NCBI GenBank assembly: GCA_035507915.1
Contig: DATJNS010000447.1
Coordinates: forward strand, 1 to 9,096
Direction of reading: 5' to 3'
DNA from: JACQAI01 sp035507915
Lineage (GTDB): Bacteria; Pseudomonadota; Alphaproteobacteria; Elsterales; Elsteraceae
DNA length: 9,096 bases
Made by a program: the position numbers and the translations under genes. Position 1 is the stretch's first letter, and every line of letters begins with the position of its first letter. This document shows positions 1 to 5,858 of this stretch, piece after piece. The notes under the pieces were generated by a model. The model made no database searches. It was not told the DNA's origin and saw only the letters and a program-made list of their open reading frames with translations.

Positions 1-138
1 GTGCTGACCATGGACCAGGCGGCCGCCGCCGAGCGCCTGACCCAGGCGCAGGCGCACCTGATGGCGAGCGTGCCTGGGCGCGACTACCTGAAGCGCAGCG
101 CCGACCAGATCACGCCGCTCAGCCTGCCGGTCGCGTAG
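1..138 (+). CDS. 3' end of an unrecognised protein (partial)
   Basis: Frame 1 is open from the first base to a TAG at 136-138, giving 45 residues that end in ITPLSLPVA. Nearly every codon ends in G or C, as in the clear genes of this window, so I read this as the true C-terminus of a gene that begins before the window. The visible part starts as an alanine/glutamine-rich, probably helical stretch (DQAAAAERLTQAQAHL) followed by a more polar tail (GRDYLKRSADQ). There is no membrane segment or catalytic motif, and I do not recognise the family. It converges on the thiamine operon, so it is not co-transcribed with it. In-frame GTG and ATG codons near the window start could be internal; I cannot place the real start. 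Confidence 0.6.
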   Translation: MLTMDQAAAAERLTQAQAHLMASVPGRDYLKRSADQITPLSLPVA

Positions 139-153
139 CGCCGGGTCGGTCCA

Positions 154-182
154 GTGACATGAGCAGCCTCTGCTCATGTCAC
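154..182. repeat. Perfect 13-bp inverted repeat with 3-nt loop
   Basis: GTGACATGAGCAG (154-166) is followed by CCT and its exact reverse complement (170-182). It starts 16 bases after the stop codon of the partial gene. On the plus strand it is followed by ACGAAAAG, with no T-run. It could be a transcription-end hairpin without a U-tract or a dimeric operator. A near copy of half of it, GTGTCATGAGC, lies at 202-212. Confidence 0.75.
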
Positions 183-193
183 GAAAAGTCTGC

Positions 194-212
194 GACACCC
201 GGTGTCATGAGC
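194..212. repeat. Small hairpin GACACC-C-GGTGTC next to a repeat of the ATGAGC half-site
   Basis: GACACC (194-199) and GGTGTC (201-206) are perfect complements around a single C, so in practice 5 bp with a 3-nt loop. The next six bases, ATGAGC (207-212), repeat bases 160-165 and can pair with GCTCAT (172-177). The 172-212 segment could therefore fold in competition with the 154-182 palindrome. Function is unknown. Confidence 0.45.
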
Positions 213-317
213 TTGTGCGCTGCCATCATCGCGACATGGACGGGGGACCCATGCCCGGAGGAGGGCCTGCATTCCGCCTGCTGGAGCAGGGTGAGGGGAC
301 GCGTGGGCAGCCATCAG

Positions 318-338
318 CGTCATTGCGTCGCAATGACG
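318..338. repeat. 10-bp inverted repeat CGTCATTGCG / CGCAATGACG
   Basis: CGTCATTGCG (318-327), one T, then its exact reverse complement (329-338). It lies 54 bases beyond the thiE stop on the minus strand, where a transcript end is expected, but there is no following T-run on that strand. The CGTCATTGCG core matches the start of a repeat family I recall from Rhizobiales intergenic DNA, so it may be a remnant of such an element. Confidence 0.55.
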
Positions 339-391
339 GTTGGACGGTTGCGTCGAGCTCGCGGCGCGCGGCCCGAGATCGGGGGGCGGTG

Positions 392-1024
392 CTACCCGAG
401 CGCCTCGAGCAGCGCGCGCATGACGGCGGCCGGATCGGCGGCGCGCATCGGCTCGCCCATCGCGGCGACGCCGGCGCCACCGGCGTCCCGGCAAGCGCGC
501 GCGTTGGACGCGTCGATGCCGCCCAGCGCGATCACGGGGACGGCGACCCGCCGCGCCGCCGCGGCGAGCGCGGCGGTGCCCAGCGCGGGGCCGTAACCCG
601 GCTTGCTGGCGCTGAGAAAGATCGGGCTCAAGGTCACGTAATCGGCGCCGGCGTCGGCCGCGCGCTCGGCCTCGGCGAGCGAATGGGTCGAGACGCCGAT
701 CAGGGCGCGGTCGCCGAGGCGTCGGCGTGCCGCGGCGGGATCGTCGCCGCTCGGCAGGTGCACGCCGTCGGCGCCGGCCGCATACGCGGCATCGACGTCC
801 GCATGCACCGTCACGCTGGCGCCGAACGGCCGTGCCAGCGCCACCAGGCGCGCGAGCTGCGACGCGCGTGCGGCAGGCGAGAGGTCCTTCTCGCGCAGGC
901 TGATCCAGCGCGCGCCGCCGTCGAGCAGCGCCGCCACGGTGTCGTCGAGGCTCCGGCGCGCCTGGCTGCGGTCGGTGATGACGAGAAGCGGCGGCGCGGG
1001 CAGGCGTGACGTCGCTCGCTTCAC
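392..1024 (-). CDS. thiE: Thiamine phosphate synthase (ThiE), or TenI-like thiazole tautomerase
   Basis: The product is 210 residues, normal for the ThiE/TenI TIM-barrel family. ThiE couples hydroxymethylpyrimidine pyrophosphate to thiazole phosphate to give thiamine phosphate; TenI isomerises the thiazole. Visible in order are LLVITDR (13-19), the phosphate-binding SLREKD (42-47), GVHLPSGD, GVSTHSL, YVTLSPIF followed by a serine/lysine loop, and VIALGGID near the end. The REKD, SPIF and GGID blocks fit both subfamilies. HLPS where ThiE usually has HLGQ, and VHSL-like GVSTHSL, lean towards TenI, so subfamily is uncertain. I chose GTG at 1022-1024 because it overlaps the thiG stop in a GTGA arrangement and sits just before the first beta strand. 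No good Shine-Dalgarno precedes it, so translation probably depends on thiG. Last gene of the operon. Confidence 0.88.
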   Translation of the reverse strand: MKRATSRLPAPPLLVITDRSQARRSLDDTVAALLDGGARWISLREKDLSPAARASQLARLVALARPFGASVTVHADVDAAYAAGADGVHLPSGDDPAAARRRLGDRALIGVSTHSLAEAERAADAGADYVTLSPIFLSASKPGYGPALGTAALAAAARRVAVPVIALGGIDASNARACRDAGGAGVAAMGEPMRAADPAAVMRALLEALG

Positions 1025-1812
1025 GCGCCGATCAGGCCGAGCTGCGGGCTCGAGGGCTCGGCGTAGTCGCGCTTCGGAATGCGGCCGGCGCGCCGCGCCT
1101 CGTAGCCGGCGATCACGGCCTGGCGCATCGCCGCGGCCATGCGGACCGGCGCGTGCGCCTTGGCGACCGCGGTGTTGAGCAGCACGCCGGCGCAGCCGAG
1201 CTCCATGGCGAGCGCGGCGTCGGACGCCGTGCCGATGCCGGCGTCGAGGATCACGGGCACCGGCGAGCGCGTCGCGATCAGCTCGATGGTCGCCGGATTG
1301 CGGATGCCGCCGCCCGAGCCGATGAACGAGCCGAGCGGCATCACGGCGGCGCAGCCGAGATCGGCGAGCTTGCGGCAGGTCACCGGGTCGTCGTTGCAAT
1401 AGGGCAGCACCGTGAAACCGTCGGCGACCAGCAGAGCGGCCGCCTCGAGCAGTTGCGCCACGTCGGGATAGAGCGTCTCGCGGTCGCCGATCAGCTCGAG
1501 CTTGACCCAGTTGGTTTGCAGCACCTCGCGGCCGAGCTGCGCGGTCAGCACGGCGTCCTTCACGGTGGCGCAGCCCGCGGTGTTGGGCAGGAAGCGGTAG
1601 CGGTCGCCCAAAAGGTCGATCAGGGTCTCGGCCTCGCCGGCGAGATTGATGCGTCGGATCGAGGCGGTGACGATCTCGGCGGCGCTCGCCGCGAGCGCGT
1701 CGAGCATCACCTGCTGGTTGGGATAGCCCGCGGTGCCGATGAACAGCCGCGATGCCAGCGTCTGGCCGGCGATCACCAGCCGGTCGTCGCCGGACGATGC
1801 GTCTTGGGGCAT
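1021..1812 (-). CDS. thiG: Thiazole synthase ThiG
   Basis: The 263-residue protein matches ThiG along its whole length. ThiG condenses 1-deoxy-D-xylulose 5-phosphate, dehydroglycine made by ThiO and sulfur from ThiS thiocarboxylate into the thiamine thiazole, in the cytoplasm. Visible landmarks are LFIGTAGYPN near residue 23, EIVTASIRR, LPNTAGC (75-81), NWVKLELIGD (101-110), VLPYCNDDP, AAVMPLGSFIGSGGGI, VILDAGIGT, GVLLNTAVAKA and the C-terminal GRIPKRDYAEPSSP. Lys104 in NWVKLE is in the place of the Schiff-base lysine that holds the sugar phosphate. The ATG at 1810-1812 follows the thiS stop by 3 bases. A strong GGGAGG (1820-1825), lying inside the end of thiS, is 7 nt ahead of it. Directly after its sulfur donor gene and before thiE, as expected. 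Confidence 0.97.
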   Translation of the reverse strand: MPQDASSGDDRLVIAGQTLASRLFIGTAGYPNQQVMLDALAASAAEIVTASIRRINLAGEAETLIDLLGDRYRFLPNTAGCATVKDAVLTAQLGREVLQTNWVKLELIGDRETLYPDVAQLLEAAALLVADGFTVLPYCNDDPVTCRKLADLGCAAVMPLGSFIGSGGGIRNPATIELIATRSPVPVILDAGIGTASDAALAMELGCAGVLLNTAVAKAHAPVRMAAAMRQAVIAGYEARRAGRIPKRDYAEPSSPQLGLIGA

Positions 1813-1815
1813 GGC

Positions 1816-2025
1816 TCAGCCTCCCTGGAGCGGCCGCACGATGTCGATCTCCTCGCCGCCGGCGAGCAGCGGCGCGTCCCAGCGCGTCCGCGGCACCACG
1901 GCGCCGTCGACCGCGATCGCGACGCCGCGGCGCGCCGGATCGACGCCGAGCGCGTGCAGCAGATCGCTGAGCCGCGCGCTCGGCAGCGCCATGGTCGCGC
2001 CGTTGACCCGCACGGTGGCGCTCAT
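1816..2025 (-). CDS. thiS: Sulfur carrier protein ThiS
   Basis: A 69-residue ubiquitin-like protein, the usual ThiS size. It starts MSATVRVNGATMALP, contains LLHALGVDP and GVAIAVDGAVVPR, and ends in EEIDIVRPLQGG. The C-terminal Gly-Gly is the diagnostic feature: it is adenylated and converted to a thiocarboxylate that hands sulfur to ThiG. The start ATG (2023-2025) overlaps the thiO TGA in an ATGA arrangement, so translation is probably coupled. Short enough to be missed by simple gene callers, but both the family features and the position between thiO and thiG are convincing. No ThiF or sulfurtransferase gene is present in this window, so activation of ThiS must come from elsewhere in the genome. 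Confidence 0.95.
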   Translation of the reverse strand: MSATVRVNGATMALPSARLSDLLHALGVDPARRGVAIAVDGAVVPRTRWDAPLLAGGEEIDIVRPLQGG

Positions 2026-3209
2026 GCGGTTGCCTCCGCGGCGACGGGTTGCGGCCGCGCGAAGCGGTCGGGCGTGAAGCGGCGCGCGACCTCGGGCAGC
2101 CGGCCGGTCAGCACGAGGTCGCGGATCGCGTCGGCGGTGATCGGGGTCAGGAGGATGCCGTTGCGGTGATGGCCGGTCGCGAGGATCAGGTTGTCGACCG
2201 CGCTCGCGCCGAGCAGCGGCGCGTCGTCGCGCGAGCCCGGGCGGAAGCCGGTCCACATCTCGTCGATCGGCAGCTCCTCGATCGCCGGCACGGCGCGCCA
2301 TGCTCCATCGAGCAGGCCGTAGATGGCGCCCGCGGTGTTGGCCGTGTCGAAGCCGCGCTCCTCGACCGTGGCGCCGATCAGCAGCCGGCCGTCGCGCCGC
2401 GGCACCAGATAGGCCTTGGGCGCCCACACGACGTGACGCAGCAGCGGCGCCGCCGGATCCATGCGCACCGCCAGCATCTGGCCCTTGATCGGCCGCACCG
2501 GCGGGCGCGCGTCCGGCGGCAGGCCGGCGACCGAACGCGACCACGCGCCGGCGCACAGCACCACGACGTCGGCCGGGGTGCGCCGCTCGGCCACGATGAC
2601 GCCGACCGCGCGGCCGCCGACCACGTCGAGCGCGACGTCGCACTGCTCGTGGAGGCGCGCGCCCGCGCCGGCGACCGCCTTGACGAGCGCGCCGACCAGC
2701 CGGCGGTTGTCGACCTGGTGGTCGTGCGGGCTGAACACGGCGCCGACCGTGCGCGGCGTCAGGTGCGGCTCGCGTGCGCGCGCCGCGGCGCCGTCGAGCC
2801 AGTCGAGCGCGATGCCGCAGCCGCGCTGGAACGTCGCGAGGTTGCGCAGCTGTTCGGCGTCGTCGCGCGTCAGCGCGACCACGAGGGTGCCCTCGTCGCG
2901 GTAGCCGACGTCGACGCCGGCGGCCGCCTCGAGCGCGCGCGCGAACTCCGGCCACAGCGCCTGGCTGGCGCGCGTCAGATCGAGCAGCCGTTCCTCGCCG
3001 GGCTCGGTCTCGACCCCGGCGGCCAGCATGCCGGCGGCCGCCCAGCTGGCGCCGCGGCCGGCCTGGCCGCGCTCGTAGAGATCGACCGCGCAGCCGGCCT
3101 CGGCGAGCCGCCAGCCGATCGCGAGGCCGATCGCCCCGGCGCCGACGATGGCGACGCGCGGCCTCGCTGCGGAGCGCGCGGACGACGAAACGAGAGCGGG
3201 GGTATCGAT
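2022..3209 (-). CDS. thiO: Glycine oxidase ThiO, apparently with an ATC start
   Basis: An FAD-dependent oxidase that turns glycine into the imine used by ThiG, with reduction of oxygen to peroxide. From the proposed start it has 395 residues, a little over the family norm of about 350-370. It shows the FAD-binding VAIVGAGAIGLAIGWRLAEAG with glycines at 23, 25 and 28, then SWAAAGMLAAGVE, which matches the ThiO AAGML signature, PIKGQMLAVR, LIGATVEERGFD, and near the C-terminus ATGHHRNGILLTP. The start is odd. Between the riboswitch and the FAD motif there is no in-frame ATG, GTG or TTG. ATC at 3207-3209 lies 6 nt after GGGAGG and leaves a short 17-residue tail before the first strand, so I chose it. 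The only in-frame alternative nearby, TTG at 3288-3290, would require translating the whole aptamer. Function is sure; the start is tentative. Confidence 0.9.
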   Translation of the reverse strand: MDTPALVSSSARSAARPRVAIVGAGAIGLAIGWRLAEAGCAVDLYERGQAGRGASWAAAGMLAAGVETEPGEERLLDLTRASQALWPEFARALEAAAGVDVGYRDEGTLVVALTRDDAEQLRNLATFQRGCGIALDWLDGAAARAREPHLTPRTVGAVFSPHDHQVDNRRLVGALVKAVAGAGARLHEQCDVALDVVGGRAVGVIVAERRTPADVVVLCAGAWSRSVAGLPPDARPPVRPIKGQMLAVRMDPAAPLLRHVVWAPKAYLVPRRDGRLLIGATVEERGFDTANTAGAIYGLLDGAWRAVPAIEELPIDEMWTGFRPGSRDDAPLLGASAVDNLILATGHHRNGILLTPITADAIRDLVLTGRLPEVARRFTPDRFARPQPVAAEATA

Positions 3210-3210
3210 G

Positions 3211-3296
3211 ACTGGCCTCCCTTCGCCGGCATTACCCGTGTCAGGTTCGGTGGGTTTGATCTCAGCCGACCCGACGGGCCAGCACCCCAAGCCAGT
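3211..3296 (-). promoter_or_regulatory. TPP riboswitch (THI element) controlling thiOSGE
   Basis: On the minus strand the conserved thiamine pyrophosphate aptamer blocks occur in order: GGGGTGC (3282-3288), CTGAGA (3260-3265), GAACCTGA (3241-3248) and TAATGCC (3228-3234) leading to GAAGGGA. A 6-bp P1 stem closes it: ACTGGC (3291-3296) with GCCAGT (3211-3216). The P1 3' arm follows and slightly overlaps the GGGAGG Shine-Dalgarno (3216-3221) and ends one base before the proposed thiO start. TPP binding should stabilise P1 and block ribosome loading directly. I see no separate terminator or anti-terminator between the aptamer and thiO, so control is probably translational. Family identity is very sure; the mechanism is inferred. 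Confidence 0.95.
3216..3221 (-). promoter_or_regulatory. Shine-Dalgarno GGGAGG that decides the thiO start
   Basis: GGGAGG on the minus strand lies at the 3' edge of the TPP aptamer, 6 nt before the ATC codon at 3207-3209. No usual start codon lies within reach of it in the thiO frame, which is why ATC is the best start candidate. Its last G is also the first base of the P1 3' arm. Confidence 0.65.
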
Positions 3297-3300
3297 TGCA

Positions 3301-3329
3301 AATCTAGGACTGCGCGCCCGCCGACGCAA
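3301..3329 (-). promoter_or_regulatory. Candidate sigma70-type promoter of the thi operon
   Basis: On the minus strand, TTGCGT (3324-3329) and TAGATT (3301-3306) are separated by exactly 17 nt. They match the TTGACA and TATAAT consensus at 3 and 4 of 6 positions. The position just upstream of the aptamer is right for thiO, but the usual start point about 7 nt after the -10 box would be near 3294, inside the 5' arm of P1. A start at the A bases 3296-3297 would preserve P1 but needs a short spacer. The -35 box sits in the loop of a CCGCCG/CGGCGG hairpin (3318-3336). Confidence 0.35.
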
Positions 3330-3362
3330 GCGGCGGCGCTGCGACCGAAGAGCAGTCCTCAC

Positions 3363-3398
3363 CCGTCATGGTCGGCGCGCGGGGGCGGGCCATGACGG
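3363..3398. repeat. Inverted repeat CCGTCATGG / CCATGACGG
   Basis: Nine-bp perfect arms at 3363-3371 and 3390-3398 enclose an 18-base G+C-only loop apart from one T. The outer bases are the same CCGTCATG/CATGACGG ends as the much longer palindrome at 7804-7893, which suggests a shortened member of the same repeat family. It lies 28 bases beyond the stop of the serine hydrolase gene, where that transcript should end. The 3291-3426 gap otherwise holds the thi promoter and a GGACTGC (3307-3313)/GCAGTCC (3352-3358) inverted repeat. Confidence 0.55.
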
Positions 3399-3426
3399 AT
3401 GGTCCTGATAGTGGCGCTGTGACCGG

Positions 3427-4590
3427 TCAGAGGCCGGCGTAGATGGCGCGCTCGAAGCGGTCGAACGTGGCGAGCGCCTCGCGGTCGGCGAACGGCAGGA
3501 TCTGCATCAGGATCACGCCGGCGACCTTGCGCGTCGGATCGAGCCAGAAATAGCTGTTGAACAATCCGGCCCAGGCGAGCGAGCCGGCGCTGCGTCCGCC
3601 CGGCACCGCGGCGGTGTTGATCAGGAAGCCGAGACCCCACTTCTTGACCATGCCGGGGAACAGCTCGCAGTCGTTCGAGCGCGTCCCGTCGGCGGTGCGC
3701 ATCGGCAGCACGTCGAGCGCGCCCATGTGGTTGCGGCCCATGTCGGCGACCGTCTCGGGCTTCAGGATGCGCTCGCCGTCCAGCGCGCCGCCGCCGAGCA
3801 GCGCGCGCAGGAAGCGCAGGTAGTCGCGCGCCGTGCTGCACAAGCCGCCGCCGCCCATGCAGTAGCCGGGCTCGTTGCCGACCGGCCACTCGGCCACCGC
3901 CAGCGAGCCGTCGGGCTGGCGCGCGTGCACGCGGGTCAACCGCGCGCGCTGCGCGTCGGACAGCGCGAAGGTGGTGTCCGTCATGCCGAGCGGCTTGCAG
4001 ACGTGCTCCGCCATGTAGTGATGCAGGCGCTGGCCGCTCACCGCCTCGACCGCGAGCCCGACCAGGTCGGTGTTGATGCCGTAGTTCCAGCGCGTGCCGG
4101 GGTCGAACACCAGCGGCGTGCGGGCGAGCTCGTCCGGGTTGCGCGGCATGCGCTGCAGGTCGAGCTTGGGCAGCGCCTGGCCGAGCTCGCGGTTCCAGGT
4201 GTCGTAGCCGTAGCCCGCGGTGTGGGTCAGCAGCTGACGCAAGGTGACGGGGCTCTTGGCGGGCCTGAGCCGCGGCGCGCCGGACGCATCGAAGCCGTCG
4301 AGCACCTGGGGCTTCGCCATCGGCGGCAGCACTTCGCCGATCGGCGCATCGAGCTTGAGCCGGCCCTGCTCGACCTGCTGCATCGCCGCGGTTGAGGTCA
4401 GCGCCTTGGTCATCGAGGCGATCGCGAAGATCGTGTCGGGGCCGACCGGCGCGCCGTCGGGCAGCGCGCGCGTGCCGAACGCGCCGTGATAGATCTCGCC
4501 CTTGTCGGTCGTCGCGCCCGCGACGATGCCGGGCACGCGCTTGGACGCGGTCGCCTCGCGCAGGATGGTGTCGATCGCGGTGGTGTCCAT
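3427..4590 (-). CDS. Serine hydrolase of the beta-lactamase-like (family VIII esterase) group
   Basis: A 387-residue protein with the class C beta-lactamase/penicillin-binding fold. The nucleophile motif SMTK is at 59-62 (in FAIASMTKALTS), RQLLTHTAGYGYD follows at 118-130, and RWNYGINTDLVG at 168-178 supplies the second catalytic Tyr (Tyr170). The second motif is YGI rather than the YxN of true beta-lactamases, and the third motif region reads GSLAWAGLFN (336-345), without KTG. Both features are usual in family VIII carboxylesterases such as EstB, so ester hydrolysis is more likely than beta-lactam resistance. No signal peptide is visible, so it is probably cytoplasmic. The ATG at 4588-4590 follows the enolase-superfamily stop by 8 bases, with TGAGG overlapping that stop as the ribosome site, so the two are surely co-transcribed. 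The natural substrate is unknown. Confidence 0.88.
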   Translation of the reverse strand: MDTTAIDTILREATASKRVPGIVAGATTDKGEIYHGAFGTRALPDGAPVGPDTIFAIASMTKALTSTAAMQQVEQGRLKLDAPIGEVLPPMAKPQVLDGFDASGAPRLRPAKSPVTLRQLLTHTAGYGYDTWNRELGQALPKLDLQRMPRNPDELARTPLVFDPGTRWNYGINTDLVGLAVEAVSGQRLHHYMAEHVCKPLGMTDTTFALSDAQRARLTRVHARQPDGSLAVAEWPVGNEPGYCMGGGGLCSTARDYLRFLRALLGGGALDGERILKPETVADMGRNHMGALDVLPMRTADGTRSNDCELFPGMVKKWGLGFLINTAAVPGGRSAGSLAWAGLFNSYFWLDPTRKVAGVILMQILPFADREALATFDRFERAIYAGL

Positions 4591-4598
4591 GGCGCGCC

Positions 4599-5801
4599 TC
4601 ACAATTGCTTGAAGTTGAGCAGGCCGCCGCCCTTCTTGGGCGGCCGCGCGCGGATCGCCGCCTCGACCGGCTCGGTGCCCCAGCCCGGGCGGTCGGGGAT
4701 CACGAGGTGGCCGGCCTCGATCGGCGGCGCGTGGGTGAACAGCTCGTCGTCCCACGGCAGCCGATCGATGTCGATCTCCATGATGCGCAGGTTGGGCACC
4801 GCGGCCGCGAAGTGCGCGTTCATCATGGTCGACAGATGGCCGTAGAAATTGTGCGGCGCGACGTTGACCTCGTGCGCCTCCGCGGCGTTGGCGATCTTCA
4901 TCGACTGCCATACGCCGTTCCACACCGCGTCGATGATCGCCACGTCCATCGCCTGCTCGGCGAAGTAGGGCAGGAACTCGCGCAGGCCGAGCAGGGTCTC
5001 GCACGAGCTGATCGGATGCGGGCTCTGCCGGCGGATGTAGGCGAGCGCCGGCGCGCGGTAGCTGTCGATCTCGACCCAGAACATGTCGATGTCGGCGATC
5101 GCCTTCAGGATCTTCACGTAGCCTTCGGTCTTGGCGTTGAAGTTGAGGTCGAGCAGCAGGTCGACGTCGGGGCCGGCGCCGTCGCGGATCGCCTCCAGAT
5201 GCTTCACCAGGTTGCGCAGCACCGTCTTCTCGACGTTGAGCTCGGGCGCGAACGGCACGCCGAAGCCGGGCCGCCAGCCGCGCGGCTTGCCGTCCTCGCC
5301 GTAGAGGAAGACGTTGGTCTTGAGCGCGGTGAAGCCCTTCTCGCGCACCTCCTGGCCCATCGCCTTGACGCCGCCCAGGTCGGTGATCGCGGGCTTGTAG
5401 TATTGCGGCTGGTTGATGCGCCAGGTCGCGCAGTGCGACCAGTAGAGCCGGATGCGGTCGCGCACCTTGCCGCCGAGCAGCGCGTAGCACGGCACGCCGA
5501 GCGCCTTGGCCTTGGCGTCGAGCAGCGCGTTCTCGATCGCGCCGATGCCCTCGGCGACCACGCCGCCGGCGGCCGGCCGCGTGACGCAATAAAGCTCGGT
5601 GTAGAGACGTTCATGATTGGCGGGGTCCTGCCCGACCACCCGGTCGGCCAGCCACTCGATCACGGTGGAGACGCCGGGCGAGCCGAAGCCCTCGTCGTAC
5701 TCGCTCCAGCCGACCAGTCCGGCGTCGGTCGTGACCTTGAGGAAATGGTAGTTGCGCCAGCCGGCGTCGCAGTGGAGGGTTTCGAGCTTGGTGACCTTCA
5801 T
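4599..5801 (-). CDS. Mandelate racemase/muconate lactonizing enzyme-family protein (enolase superfamily)
   Basis: Exactly 400 residues, with an N-terminal capping domain (to about 120) and a TIM barrel. Metal ligands are placed at Asp218 (LLLDLNFN), Glu244 (FWVEID) and Glu268 (SSCETLLG). The acid-base pair Asp291 (DAVWNG) and His317 (PHNFYGH) and a late Glu342 (RIMEID) follow with spacing close to mandelate racemase. The barrel-strand-2 motif is KTN (161-163), so the second lysine of the usual KxK is Asn, and an insert of about 28 residues follows. This pattern fits a sugar-acid dehydratase or another MR-subgroup enzyme rather than a true mandelate racemase; the substrate cannot be told. The start ATG (5799-5801) has GGGAGG (5807-5812) 5 nt before it. 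First gene of the unit with the serine hydrolase, divergent from the small gene at 5859. Confidence 0.9.
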   Translation of the reverse strand: MKVTKLETLHCDAGWRNYHFLKVTTDAGLVGWSEYDEGFGSPGVSTVIEWLADRVVGQDPANHERLYTELYCVTRPAAGGVVAEGIGAIENALLDAKAKALGVPCYALLGGKVRDRIRLYWSHCATWRINQPQYYKPAITDLGGVKAMGQEVREKGFTALKTNVFLYGEDGKPRGWRPGFGVPFAPELNVEKTVLRNLVKHLEAIRDGAGPDVDLLLDLNFNAKTEGYVKILKAIADIDMFWVEIDSYRAPALAYIRRQSPHPISSCETLLGLREFLPYFAEQAMDVAIIDAVWNGVWQSMKIANAAEAHEVNVAPHNFYGHLSTMMNAHFAAAVPNLRIMEIDIDRLPWDDELFTHAPPIEAGHLVIPDRPGWGTEPVEAAIRARPPKKGGGLLNFKQL

Positions 5802-5858
5802 GGCATCCTCCCGAGGTCAGCAATGGGCGCACCGAACGTTACGCGAGGAGTCCGGGCG

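Larger units (their letters stand above)
139..391. other. Convergent intergenic region rich in inverted repeats
   Basis: These 253 bases separate the end of the partial plus-strand gene from the end of thiE on the minus strand. The open frames across it have no recognisable protein similarity and lack a consistent codon bias, so I call it non-coding. It holds a 13-bp-arm palindrome (154-182), a 6-bp-arm hairpin (194-206), a short hairpin CCTGCT-GG-AGCAGG (277-290) and a 10-bp-arm palindrome (318-338). Either end could serve as a transcription stop for the converging units, but no hairpin is followed by a T-run on either strand, so I do not call a classical terminator. The stretch from about 265 to 345 resembles the degenerate GTCATTGCG-type repeats often seen between genes in alphaproteobacteria (recalled, not searched). 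Confidence 0.6.

Noticed and set aside
3288..3290. TTG as thiO start
   Set aside because: In frame, but it lies at the 5' edge of the aptamer, so translation would have to run through the folded riboswitch, and it has no suitable ribosome site.
176..3395. Long plus-strand open frames opposite the thi genes (such as 176-1009, 1006-2169 and 2049-3395)
   Set aside because: They are antisense to well-recognised ThiE, ThiG, ThiS and ThiO, have arginine/alanine-rich low-complexity translations, and match no family. Open antisense frames are expected at this G+C content.
3427..4590. Antibiotic-resistance beta-lactamase
   Set aside because: SxxK is present, but the YxN and KTG motifs are replaced and no signal peptide is visible, so a family VIII esterase-like enzyme is more likely.
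3427..5589. A minus-strand 720-residue frame suggesting a fused upstream domain on the serine hydrolase
   Set aside because: The extra part is out of frame with the clearly real enolase-superfamily gene and is arginine-rich nonsense. The hydrolase starts at 4590.
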